64,000 bases of DNA, taken from positions 248,001 through 312,000 of the forward strand of contig NZ_FPIR01000002.1 in the NCBI RefSeq assembly GCF_900119155.1. The letters run 5' to 3'. The position numbers and the translations under genes were made by a program. Positions 51,768 to 60,221 of the stretch are shown in pieces. How positions within the stretch are numbered: the first letter of the stretch is position 1; each line of letters begins with the position of its first letter. Under the pieces are notes generated by a model that saw nothing but the letters and a program-made list of their open reading frames with translations, did not search any database and was not told the DNA's origin. This DNA comes from Ruminococcus sp. YE71. GTDB lineage: Bacteria; Bacillota; Clostridia; Oscillospirales; Ruminococcaceae.

Positions 51768-52838
51768 ATGAGCAAAGTTAAGATAGGGCTGAACGGAAAG
51801 AGCATCCTTGTGACGGGTTCGCCGGGGTTCATCGGCGCGAATCTGGTGCTGAGACTGCTGAGGGAGATGACCTCGGGTACAGTTGTGAGCCTTGACAATA
51901 TGAACGACTACTACGACCCGAAGCTGAAGGAATACCGTCTCGGTCTCATCGGGAAAGCCGCGGAAAATTCGCCTGTTAAGCACGTTTTCGTGAAGGGCTC
52001 CATCGCGGACAAGGCGCTTGTGGACGAGCTGTTCGGTTCATATCATTTCGACATTGTTGTGAACCTTGCGGCGCAGGCAGGGGTGCGGTACTCCATCGAC
52101 CATCCCGACGTGTACATCGAGTCGAACATCATCGGTTTCTACAACATCCTCGAAGCGTGCAGGCATTATCCTGTCGAGCATCTTGTTTACGCAAGTTCGT
52201 CGAGCGTTTACGGCGGCAACAAGAAAGTGCCGTTTTCCACCGACGACAAGGTCGATAATCCCGTCAGCCTTTATGCCGCGACGAAGAAGAGCAACGAGCT
52301 TCTTGCCCACAGTTATTCAAAGCTGTACAACATCCCGTCCACGGGGCTGAGGTTTTTCACGGTGTACGGGCCTGCGGGCAGACCTGATATGTTTTATTTT
52401 TCCGCAACGAACACGCTTGCGAAGGACGGCAGGATAAAGATATTCAACTACGGCAACTGCAAGCGTGATTTCACGTATGTTGACGACATTGTCGAGGGAG
52501 TTTTCCGTGTGATGCAGGGAGCGCCCGAGAAGGCTACAGGCGAGGACGGTCTGCCGATGCCGCCGTATGCGGTGTACAACATTGGCGGCGGAACGCCCGA
52601 GAATCTGCTGGATTATATCAGCACGTTGCAGGAGGAGCTTGTGAGAGCGGGTGTACTTCCTGCCGATTATGATTTTGAGGGGCATAGGGAGCTTGTGGGG
52701 ATGCAGCCCGGGGATGTGCCTGTGACGTATGCGGACAGTAAGGCATTGGAAGATGATTACGGATTCAGACCGACGATTGGCATCCGAGAAGGTCTTCGCA
52801 AATTTGCGGAGTGGTATAAAGACTATTATATAAGATAG
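51768..52838 (+). CDS. UDP-glucuronate 4-epimerase-like NAD-dependent epimerase
   Basis: A 356-residue extended SDR. ILVTGSPGFIGANLVLRLL is the NAD motif (Gly-x-x-Gly-x-x-Gly with Ser-Pro), and SSSSVYGG with YAATKKSNE gives the catalytic Ser, Tyr and Lys. NYGNCKRDFTYVDDIV is typical of UDP-glucuronate/UDP-galacturonate epimerases. It lies 3 bp after the dehydrogenase gene, with AGGAGGG at its end, so the two probably make UDP-galacturonate for surface polysaccharide. Confidence 0.9.
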   Translation: MSKVKIGLNGKSILVTGSPGFIGANLVLRLLREMTSGTVVSLDNMNDYYDPKLKEYRLGLIGKAAENSPVKHVFVKGSIADKALVDELFGSYHFDIVVNLAAQAGVRYSIDHPDVYIESNIIGFYNILEACRHYPVEHLVYASSSSVYGGNKKVPFSTDDKVDNPVSLYAATKKSNELLAHSYSKLYNIPSTGLRFFTVYGPAGRPDMFYFSATNTLAKDGRIKIFNYGNCKRDFTYVDDIVEGVFRVMQGAPEKATGEDGLPMPPYAVYNIGGGTPENLLDYISTLQEELVRAGVLPADYDFEGHRELVGMQPGDVPVTYADSKALEDDYGFRPTIGIREGLRKFAEWYKDYYIR

Positions 52839-52854
52839 TATAACCGTCCCGTGA

Positions 52855-52921
52855 GCGCCAGAGCAGAAAAAAAGTTTAGGAGGGGTGTAGCCCCCCTCCT
52901 AAACTTTTTTGACTCTGGCGT
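52855..52921 (+). terminator. Long hairpin terminator after the epimerase gene
   Basis: Nested stem: CGCCAGAG/CTCTGGCG outside and GTTTAGGAGGGG/CCCCTCCTAAAC inside, with T6 after the inner stem. A second hairpin GGCACTTTTGTC/GACAAAGGTGCC follows at about 52942-52970. Confidence 0.85.
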
Positions 52922-52977
52922 GGAAACTTTATTGCTTCTTTTTGGCACTTTTGTCGGTGAGACAAAGGTGCCTTTCT

Positions 52978-54318
52978 TTACTCTTTTTTCAGTTTATTAT
53001 ATACCGTCAGCCGCATCGTTATATAACTTGCCAGTCCGCCTATCATGTTCGATATCGGCTCGGCTATGAATACTCCCGTGACTCCCATCCCAACTCTCGG
53101 CAGTATCAGCGTTAACGGTATCACAATGATGACTTTCCTCAAAAGCGAGAAAAATATCGCGTGCCCCGCATCTCCTAACGCCTGAAATGTGGATTGCCCC
53201 GCAAATTGGAACGACATGAATACAAACCCGAAAAAATAGATCTTTATCGCATCAATTCCCGGTGCGATAAGCGCCGCATCTTTCGAGAATATCCTGAACC
53301 AGAACCCAGGGAATATTACAATGGTCAGCCACGCCGATATCGTGTAGACCGCGCCTGCAAGCGTGTTGAACCTGATCGACTGCCGCACACGGTCGTATTT
53401 CTTCGCTCCGTAGTTGTAGCTCATTACAGGCTGCGCACCGTTCACAAGTCCGCTGATCGGCAGGAAAAATACATCCCTCACCGAGTTCAGAACGGTCATT
53501 ATCCCGACGTAAATGTCGCCGCCAAAGGTCTGTAAGGTCGCGTTGCAGGCGGCTTGCACGATGCAGGCTGTTCCCGACATCACGAAGTTTGAAGTCCCCA
53601 GCCTGCAAATGTTTTTTGCGATGCCGCCGTCGATCCTGATGTTCTCCCTCCGCAGCGGAAGAGCCGCTTTTTTCGTCAGAAAACGCAGTATCCATACCGC
53701 CGAAACGACCTGACTTATGACCGTCGCTGTCGCCGCGCCCGAGATGCCGAGCTTCAGCACGAAAATGAAGATCGGGTCGAGGATGATGTTCAGCACCGCG
53801 CCGATCATCGTCGTCAGCATACCCGTCCTCGGGAAACCCTGTGCGCTGATGTAGCTGTTCAGACCCGTCGTCAGCATCGAGAATACCGTCCCGATCAGGT
53901 AGAATTTCAGGTAGTCGAAGGCGTAGACGCAGGAACTGTCGCTCGCCCCCAGCAGGTACAGTATCGGCTTGCAGAAAATGTAGCCCGTAATCGTCAGGAC
54001 TGCCGAACTTATCAGCAGAAGTGCGCAGGACGTTCCCATGATGCGCTCGGCACGCTGTTTGTCGCCTGCACCGTTCGCTATCGAAAACAGCGGCACACCG
54101 CCTATCCCGAACAGCGCGGCGAAGGATACGATGAAGGTGATGACGGGAAAAGTCAGCCCGACCCCCGTCAGCGCCATGCTGTTCTCGCCGTCCATGTGGC
54201 CGATGAAGATGCGGTCAACGACGTTATACAGAAGCTGAACGAGCTGTGCCAGCATCAGCGGCAGAGCCTGCGACAGGGTTATCTTCCAGATCGTACCTTT
54301 TGAAAAATCTCTGTTCAT
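52978..54318 (-). CDS. MATE-family efflux protein
   Basis: A 446-residue, twelve-helix MATE pump that exports drugs or metabolites with sodium or protons. SQALPLMLAQLVQLLYNVVDRIFIG is the first-helix signature, QGFPRTGMLTTMIGAVLNIILDPIFIF is the N-half loop 5 block, and the C-half repeats it in divergent form. The start at 54318 (MNRDFSKGTIWK) overlaps the stop of a 13-codon upstream frame. Substrate is unknown. Confidence 0.92.
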   Translation of the reverse strand: MNRDFSKGTIWKITLSQALPLMLAQLVQLLYNVVDRIFIGHMDGENSMALTGVGLTFPVITFIVSFAALFGIGGVPLFSIANGAGDKQRAERIMGTSCALLLISSAVLTITGYIFCKPILYLLGASDSSCVYAFDYLKFYLIGTVFSMLTTGLNSYISAQGFPRTGMLTTMIGAVLNIILDPIFIFVLKLGISGAATATVISQVVSAVWILRFLTKKAALPLRRENIRIDGGIAKNICRLGTSNFVMSGTACIVQAACNATLQTFGGDIYVGIMTVLNSVRDVFFLPISGLVNGAQPVMSYNYGAKKYDRVRQSIRFNTLAGAVYTISAWLTIVIFPGFWFRIFSKDAALIAPGIDAIKIYFFGFVFMSFQFAGQSTFQALGDAGHAIFFSLLRKVIIVIPLTLILPRVGMGVTGVFIAEPISNMIGGLASYITMRLTVYNKLKKE

Positions 54319-54356
54319 CCACGCGCCTTCTTTTCGGGCGTGATCTCTGATCTCAT
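54315..54356 (-). CDS. Leader peptide frame coupled to the MATE gene (13 aa)
   Basis: ATG at 54356 with GGAGG eight to nine bases upstream opens a 13-residue frame, MRSEITPEKKARG. Its TGA overlaps the MATE start codon (ATGA), which itself has only a weak ribosome site. The arrangement suggests translational coupling or attenuation of the pump, as for some antibiotic-resistance leaders; inference only. Confidence 0.5.
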   Translation of the reverse strand: MRSEITPEKKARG

Positions 54357-54481
54357 GCAAAGACCTCCGTTTTATCAGAAAGATACGGAAGCCCTGCCGA
54401 AACAAGACTTCCATTAGTATTATAGCACCATTATGTTTAAGGTCAATGACGGTTGTCTGAACAGTTTTCGCATCCCAGCGC

Positions 54482-54516
54482 AAAAAAACGGCTGTACCGC
54501 AAAAGTACAGCCGTTT
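54482..54516 (-). terminator. Terminator of the GH74 gene
   Basis: AACGGCTGTAC pairs with GTACAGCCGTT; on the minus strand it is followed by T7. Confidence 0.92.
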
Positions 54517-54528
54517 GATATGGTTATT

Positions 54529-57144
54529 TTACTTTATGGGAAGGTCGGACTTTTTGTAGATGCCCAGAACGACCTTCTGAACAGCCTCAGCGTCTGCCTT
54601 GGTCACGCCGTCGCCGTTTCCGACAACGTCAGCGTTCTTCTTGCCGCTTTCGGTCAGCTTGTACTTGCTCGGCTGATCGAGAGACTGACGGATGAGGACA
54701 GCGTCTGCGAGGTCAACTTCGCCGTCGCAGTTTGCGTCGCCGTAGATTATCGTTTCGTCCTGCGGGTCGGGATCGTGTGTGGAATCAGCGATCTTGCCGT
54801 ATACGATACCGCAGCCGACAGTTGACATATACACCTTGCCGAATTCATCCATGTCGCCTACGAGGTAGTTGCCGTTGCCCGTGCCGCCGTAGAGGTGGTC
54901 GGTGTTGATGCAGTCCCAGGTCTTGCCGCCGTCGGTAGAACGGTAGATGCCCTCGGGGTCGGATGCGGAAGGCTTGCCGTAGATGAACAGGGTGTTGATT
55001 CCGCCCTCCTTCTCGGGAGCGCCGTAGCCTACGGTCTTTGCGTAGGAAACGTTGTCGAGCTTTTCTACCTTAGCGCCCTTGTTGGAGACCTTGTACATAC
55101 CGTACCAGCCTGCTGCCACGATTATCGAACCGTCGCCGAGGTAAGCGGGGTCGCCTGTGCTGTCGCACATATCGTATCTGCAAAGAGTCTGAGCGGTGAA
55201 GGTAGCGCCGTAGTCGGTGCTGACAAAGAAGCCGTAGTGGGATTCTTCAAGCGTCGGCTCGGTCTTGGTCTTGTCTGAAGCCCAGTAGTCGTTATGCTTA
55301 ACGCCCGAAGCGTAAACTATCGAGGGATCTTTCGGATCAACGAGAGTGTAAACGGTCTTGGAAGCGTCGATACCGCTGGCTTTGGTCCAGGTCGCGCCGA
55401 AGTCGTCCGAGTAGTTTACAGCGCCGTTAACGCTCGAATTGATGATCCTGTACTTGTTCTTGGAGAGCTGAGTGATGGAGAGCTTTCCGCCCGAGCAGGA
55501 CGGGGTGAATTCATTCCATGTCTTGCCTCTGTCGAGGGTGTAATATCCCTTGCTAAGGTCGTTTGAGGTCCTTGCCCAGACGTCGGTATTCTGCGGGCAA
55601 ACAGCGATCGCAGAGGTCGAACCCATGTTCGGCTGATACTGGAGGCCGATCTTATCCTCGCTCTCGTGAACGAAGCCGTCGTAGTCGCCTATCGCAGAGA
55701 GGTCAAGACCGTCGGGAGTGCTCACGAAGTCAAGCGAAACAACCTCCTCGATGCCGTCGGGGTGGAATGTGAAGGTCGGGAGCTTGTCCTGGTCGGTGCT
55801 CCAGAGGTTCTCACAGATGAACACGCCGTTGCCCGAGGTGATGAACATTCTGTCGGAGTTGCGCGGGTCGGTAACTACTGTACCCGACCAGTGGATAGCC
55901 TTGTCTCTTATCCATTCGTAGCCGCCGTCCTGGAGGTAGTTGGATACGAGGGGCTGGTTCCAGCCGTGGGTCTGTCCCGGCGAGAAATTCTCCCAGGTCT
56001 CACCGCCGTCGAAGGAGCGGAAGTACTGGTCGCCCCAGCAAGCGCCGTGCTGGTCGGTCCATTCCTGCCAGAGCTGAGCCTGCCACTTGCCGCAGCTTCC
56101 TGCGATGAGGTGGTCGGGGTTATTGGGGTCTGCCCAGATGGAGCCGAGACCGAAGGTCGATTCAAATATCTGAGATACCTTGCCTGTCTTCGGGGAGTAC
56201 TTGTATCCGCCGCCGCTGGAGCCGTCGAATGCCAGTCCCGAGATGTAGGAGATGAGCAGGTCGCCGTTTGCGTCGATGTTTATTCTCGAAGGAAGAAGGT
56301 TGGTGGGGAGATCCTTGCTGAGCTCGGTGAACTTGTCGTCCTTGACGTTTGCAACATGAACGTTCGCAACGCCCTTCTTGGAAGTGCCGACATATACCTT
56401 GCCGCCTGTGATAGCGATGTTCGCAACGCCGTTCTGGGTGTTGTAAGCGCCTTCCGATACTGCACGGGCGTAAATGTCTACCCATGTCGGCCACTTGGTC
56501 TTGTTGTCGAACAGTCCGAGGGCATCGTATCCGAGAACGGGCTCCCAGGTCTCGCCGCCGTCGGTGGACTTGATGAGCGCGGACTTGGAATCCATGTCGG
56601 AAGTAACGTCGCCGCCTGCGTAGATGATGTTCGGGTTGTCGGGGTCAACAGCTATGGATTCGCCGCACTGTCTGCCGTCGCCGTTGCCCATTACCTTGAT
56701 AAGGCTGGTAACGTCGATCTCCTTGAAGGTCTTGCCGCCGTCGGTGGTCTTGAAGATGACGGTCTTTTCAGCCGAGAAGTAAGCGCAGCCGCAGAGGAAG
56801 TAAACGGTATCGTCGTCTGTGGGGTCGATAGCCATAGCGTCAACGCTGAGGAGACCGCGGTCAGCCTCGTTGATGAAGCCGAAGAGCTGATCCCAGGATT
56901 CAGTGTCGTAGTTGTACTTGTAAGCGCCGCCTACGTCGGTACGTGCGTACATCACCGACTTGCCCGTAACGATACCCGAAACGAAGCCGCCGCCGCCGAT
57001 CTTGAGGGTGCCCCATTCCATGGTCGATGAGATGTCAGCGGCAGAAGCCGTGATCGCGGGAACGCCCGCGCCTGCAAAGGACATTGTCGAAGCTGTAACG
57101 CTAAGAGCCATCAGTCCCGAGATAATTTTTTTACATAAATTCAT
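54529..57144 (-). CDS. Secreted GH74 xyloglucanase with C-terminal dockerin
   Basis: An 871-residue secreted enzyme. A signal peptide (about 1-36, ending SASA/A) is followed by two seven-bladed propellers of GH74 built from Asp-box-like repeats (TDGGKTF, TDGGETW, FDGGETWENFSP, TDYGATF). The catalytic Asp pair fits ARTDVGGAYK (Asp70) and IGDYDGFVHE (Asp487). The C-terminal ~65 residues form a type I dockerin with two calcium loops (DANCDGEVDLAD; DVVGNGDGVTKAD). It cleaves plant xyloglucan and should dock on a cohesin protein. GGAGGG precedes the ATG. It has its own promoter. Confidence 0.94.
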   Translation of the reverse strand: MNLCKKIISGLMALSVTASTMSFAGAGVPAITASAADISSTMEWGTLKIGGGGFVSGIVTGKSVMYARTDVGGAYKYNYDTESWDQLFGFINEADRGLLSVDAMAIDPTDDDTVYFLCGCAYFSAEKTVIFKTTDGGKTFKEIDVTSLIKVMGNGDGRQCGESIAVDPDNPNIIYAGGDVTSDMDSKSALIKSTDGGETWEPVLGYDALGLFDNKTKWPTWVDIYARAVSEGAYNTQNGVANIAITGGKVYVGTSKKGVANVHVANVKDDKFTELSKDLPTNLLPSRINIDANGDLLISYISGLAFDGSSGGGYKYSPKTGKVSQIFESTFGLGSIWADPNNPDHLIAGSCGKWQAQLWQEWTDQHGACWGDQYFRSFDGGETWENFSPGQTHGWNQPLVSNYLQDGGYEWIRDKAIHWSGTVVTDPRNSDRMFITSGNGVFICENLWSTDQDKLPTFTFHPDGIEEVVSLDFVSTPDGLDLSAIGDYDGFVHESEDKIGLQYQPNMGSTSAIAVCPQNTDVWARTSNDLSKGYYTLDRGKTWNEFTPSCSGGKLSITQLSKNKYRIINSSVNGAVNYSDDFGATWTKASGIDASKTVYTLVDPKDPSIVYASGVKHNDYWASDKTKTEPTLEESHYGFFVSTDYGATFTAQTLCRYDMCDSTGDPAYLGDGSIIVAAGWYGMYKVSNKGAKVEKLDNVSYAKTVGYGAPEKEGGINTLFIYGKPSASDPEGIYRSTDGGKTWDCINTDHLYGGTGNGNYLVGDMDEFGKVYMSTVGCGIVYGKIADSTHDPDPQDETIIYGDANCDGEVDLADAVLIRQSLDQPSKYKLTESGKKNADVVGNGDGVTKADAEAVQKVVLGIYKKSDLPIK

Positions 57145-57201
57145 TTTCTAACCCTCCAATGGAACATGATAGTGCATTTTCCTTCTTATAAATGCATTGT
57201 T

Positions 57202-57230
57202 ATTTTATCATAATATTTTACTGATTTCAA
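57202..57230 (-). promoter_or_regulatory. Promoter of the GH74 gene
   Basis: Minus strand TTGAAA (57225-57230), a 17-bp spacer, TAAAAT (57202-57207). Confidence 0.72.
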
Positions 57231-57375
57231 TAATATTTTTTGAATAATCTTAACATAAATCATTGAAACCGCACAATATGGCTTTTTTGCGGTACAGCTG
57301 CCGTTTTCGTCCTGTAAATATCTTCACCTATGCGAATATTTTCGCACACATAGGACATCATCATCCCGAAAAATG

Positions 57376-57408
57376 AAAAACGGCAGTCCCCGAAGGAACT
57401 GCCGAAAA
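57376..57408 (-). terminator. Terminator of the pectate lyase gene
   Basis: CGGCAGT...ACTGCCG; on the minus strand the stem is followed by a run of T. Confidence 0.88.
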
Positions 57409-57428
57409 TCATTCGTATTAAGAAAGTA

Positions 57429-59891
57429 TCACTTGTTGATAGTAACGGTGAACGCTCTCTTGTTGATGTTGGAGATGTCCCATTCGCCGTTGATCTTAGC
57501 GCCGACTACCAGCTTGTAGGTGCCTGCGGGGATGTTCGTTCTGGTGTAGGTCAGAACGTTGCCCTGTGCCAGCAGTCTCCACTTGCCTGCGGAGTAGTAA
57601 GCAATACAGTACTTATCAGCGCCCTCGATAGCGTTCCATGTGAGCCTTAATGTGCTTCCCTGTACTTCTGCGTTTGCGATGGGGTACTTGGAAACGTCGG
57701 GCTGGGACGAGCTCTCGGAAGAACTGTCGGAAGAAGTCTCGGAAGAGCTGTCGGGTGTCTGCGAGCTGCTGGAAGAGCCGCCCTCAGCCGCCAGTACAAT
57801 GTAGAACAGGTTAGCGGAATCAGCCTTTGTGAGGGTGTGGCTGCCTGCGGAAACATCTGTGGTGATGACGCCGTTGGAAGCGGTCAGCTTGGTGCCGTCG
57901 AGCTTGATGGTGGCTGCGCTCTCAGCGAACACGAGTGTGAGCTTGCCTGCGGAAGGAGCTGTGAAGCTGATGCTGGTAGCAGTTTCGAGCTTGAGGCACT
58001 GGGTCAGGGTCAGACCGCCGTAGTTAACGGTACCCTTGGAAGTGGAGAGGTTGCCTGTGATGCTGAAGAAGCTGCTTGTCTTGCCGTCGGTAGTGAAGTT
58101 CTGAACGTAGGTTCCCGAAACAGGCTGCGAGGTCGAGGAAGTGTCGGTCTGCGAGCTGGAAGAATCGGGAGTGGACGATGTATCGGTCTGGGAGCTGGAG
58201 GTATCGGAGCTCGAAGAGGAATCATCGGGGATAGTGGAATCCGAGAATCCCGAGCCGATAGCCTTGATGGAATCCTTGTAGTTAACGAGTGCGGACTTGA
58301 GTCCTGTGTTAACAGCGTAGCTTGTGTCATCGACGGAGTTGTCGAAGGTCCACTTGAAGTCGCCGCCCTGAACGCGTCCTGCGTTAGCGGTAACGGTCTT
58401 GACAACATCTGCGGGGCTCTGAGCGGTGTACTTGTACATCACGCTGGAGGTATCGAAGTTGTTGTAGGTGCTGCCGCCCTGCTTTGCCTTTACGGAAGAG
58501 GGGACCTTTTCGGTAGCGCTGGAAGCCTCGTAAGCGTCGAACTCGGTGGAGTTCTGCTGATAGGTAACGTAGCCCTTGGTCTTGTCGCCTGTTACGGTGT
58601 TGTTGTAAGCCTTGATAACGCCGCCGTTCTCGCCCGAGAAGGTGCCGCCTGTAGCATTGTCCGAGCCCTGCATGGAGATGAGCATCGGGTACTTGCAGTT
58701 GCGGAAGTAGTTGTTCTCAACGAAAGCCGAGCCGCCGAGGGTCATGCCGACGCCGTACTTGGCGTTACCGTCGAAGTAGTTGTTGTAGATGTGAACCGAG
58801 CAGGTCCTGATCCTCGGATGACGGGAATCGGAGTGGTCGTACCAGTTGTGGTGATAGGTGATGTAGTTCTCGGTAGTCTCGGACTTCATACCCTGGAGAT
58901 TGCACTTTCCGTTGTCCCAGAAGTGGTTGTAGGAGTGGGTGATGTAGGTGGAAGTCTTGGTGTCGAGAGCGCCGTCGCCCTTTACCTGGTCAGCGTCCGA
59001 ACCTGCGTCGCCGTAGAACATATCGCAGTTGTGTACCCAAACGTGGTCGTTCTTCTGCTGGAGACCTACGTTGTCGCCCTCGGAGCTGTTGCAGTTCATG
59101 AAGCCGAGGTTTCTTACCTCAACGTTCGAGGAGTTCTTGATAACACAGCCGAAGCCGTTGAATGTAGCGTCCTTGCCGATACCCTCGATGGTCAGACCGC
59201 AGGTCACGGTGTCAACGTACAGGTCGCCGCTGGGCATATTTGCGGGGTCGAGGACGTTTCCGATGAAGCGGATGCAGACAGGGCCGCACTTGGAATTGCT
59301 CTTTAAGTTGGTCAGGATGTTCTGCACGCCCTTGAGGGAAGTGGCAGTACCCTTCTTGTCGGGAAGAGTAACGGTCACGGAATCCTTGGTAGCGTTGGTA
59401 ACGTAAACAACGGTAGCGTTGGATTTCAGGGTGCCGTCATCGTTATAAGCTCCCGAAGAGGTGCCGTTTACGAAGCCGAAGCCCGAACGGTCGTGAGCGG
59501 TGGTGGTGACCTTTACCTCAGCGGACTTTGAAGCGTCTTCCTTGCCGCTTATGATAGGAACTATTTTTAAGGTGTGGCTGCCTGCCTTGAGACCGAGTGC
59601 ATCTGCACGGAAGCAGGAAGCGTACTGACGGATGAGCATACTGTCGATCTTGCTGCCGTCGGCGTATACATTGTAGCCCGTAGCTCCCGAAACTGCCGAC
59701 CATTCTGCGTAAGCGCCCTCAGCGTAGCCTGACGAAGCTGTTACAGATACCGAAGCGGTGCTTGCAGCGCTTGCCACGATGCCGAACGGACCCTGACCCG
59801 ATGCTGCCATATACTGTGCAACGCCCATGGTCGAAAGGATAGTTGCGGTCGCAACTGCTGCTGCCATTGATCTTTTCATGATAGCTTTCAT
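57429..59891 (-). CDS. Secreted pectate lyase (PL1) with carbohydrate-binding modules
   Basis: An 820-residue secreted enzyme. Signal peptide to about residue 43, then an FnIII-like segment (AEWSAVSGATGYNVYADG, ~60-80). The PL1 parallel beta-helix is at ~140-470: DGALDTKTSTYITHSYN carries calcium-binding Asp, HHNWYDHSDSRHPRIR the catalytic Arg. A Ser/Thr/Asp linker is followed by a beta domain found on many pectate lyases (~600-710), a second linker, and a C-terminal CBM37-like module (~735-820; IEGADKYCIAYYSAGKWRLL). It cuts polygalacturonate by beta-elimination. AAGGAG precedes the ATG. Confidence 0.92.
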   Translation of the reverse strand: MKAIMKRSMAAAVATATILSTMGVAQYMAASGQGPFGIVASAASTASVSVTASSGYAEGAYAEWSAVSGATGYNVYADGSKIDSMLIRQYASCFRADALGLKAGSHTLKIVPIISGKEDASKSAEVKVTTTAHDRSGFGFVNGTSSGAYNDDGTLKSNATVVYVTNATKDSVTVTLPDKKGTATSLKGVQNILTNLKSNSKCGPVCIRFIGNVLDPANMPSGDLYVDTVTCGLTIEGIGKDATFNGFGCVIKNSSNVEVRNLGFMNCNSSEGDNVGLQQKNDHVWVHNCDMFYGDAGSDADQVKGDGALDTKTSTYITHSYNHFWDNGKCNLQGMKSETTENYITYHHNWYDHSDSRHPRIRTCSVHIYNNYFDGNAKYGVGMTLGGSAFVENNYFRNCKYPMLISMQGSDNATGGTFSGENGGVIKAYNNTVTGDKTKGYVTYQQNSTEFDAYEASSATEKVPSSVKAKQGGSTYNNFDTSSVMYKYTAQSPADVVKTVTANAGRVQGGDFKWTFDNSVDDTSYAVNTGLKSALVNYKDSIKAIGSGFSDSTIPDDSSSSSDTSSSQTDTSSTPDSSSSQTDTSSTSQPVSGTYVQNFTTDGKTSSFFSITGNLSTSKGTVNYGGLTLTQCLKLETATSISFTAPSAGKLTLVFAESAATIKLDGTKLTASNGVITTDVSAGSHTLTKADSANLFYIVLAAEGGSSSSSQTPDSSSETSSDSSSESSSQPDVSKYPIANAEVQGSTLRLTWNAIEGADKYCIAYYSAGKWRLLAQGNVLTYTRTNIPAGTYKLVVGAKINGEWDISNINKRAFTVTINK

Positions 59892-59967
59892 AATAATCAG
59901 TTCTCCTTTTTAAATATTTAATACGTTTGCAGTCTGAAGCCGAGCCGTTGCTCGCTTTCTGAGTTAA

Positions 59968-59996
59968 ATTATATAACAAAAGAATACGGTATTCAA
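59968..59996 (-). promoter_or_regulatory. Promoter of the pectate lyase gene
   Basis: Minus strand TTGAAT (59991-59996), a 17-bp spacer, TATAAT (59968-59973). The 59892-60221 gap holds only this promoter and the next one. Confidence 0.72.
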
Positions 59997-60138
59997 TAAC
60001 AAAATTCAGAACTATTTATTCCCGAATTGTAAACTTTTAGTACAAATTGATAAAAATCATCTGCGCATTGATAAAAAAATGACAAACACGATGATATTAC
60101 GGCTTTCGTTTTGAATCACATTTTGGATATATCAGATA

Positions 60139-60167
60139 TTGACTTTCGCATGGTTATATAGTATAAT
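60139..60167 (+). promoter_or_regulatory. Promoter of the 60222 lipoprotein gene
   Basis: TTGACT at 60139-60144, a 17-bp spacer, TATAAT at 60162-60167. Confidence 0.8.
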
Positions 60168-60221
60168 ATTACCATAGACGCCAAGCCCGTTCTATATAAA
60201 ATATTGTAAAGGAGATACATA

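Noticed and set aside
52851-53069. A 72-codon GTG-started frame after the epimerase gene
   Set aside because: It runs through the terminator hairpin and into the end of the MATE gene on the other strand.
55666-57030. A 454-codon open frame antisense to the GH74 gene, and a 489-codon one at 57837-59306 opposite the pectate lyase gene
   Set aside because: Both are Gly/Val-rich mirror frames of strongly motif-supported genes and have no ribosome site.
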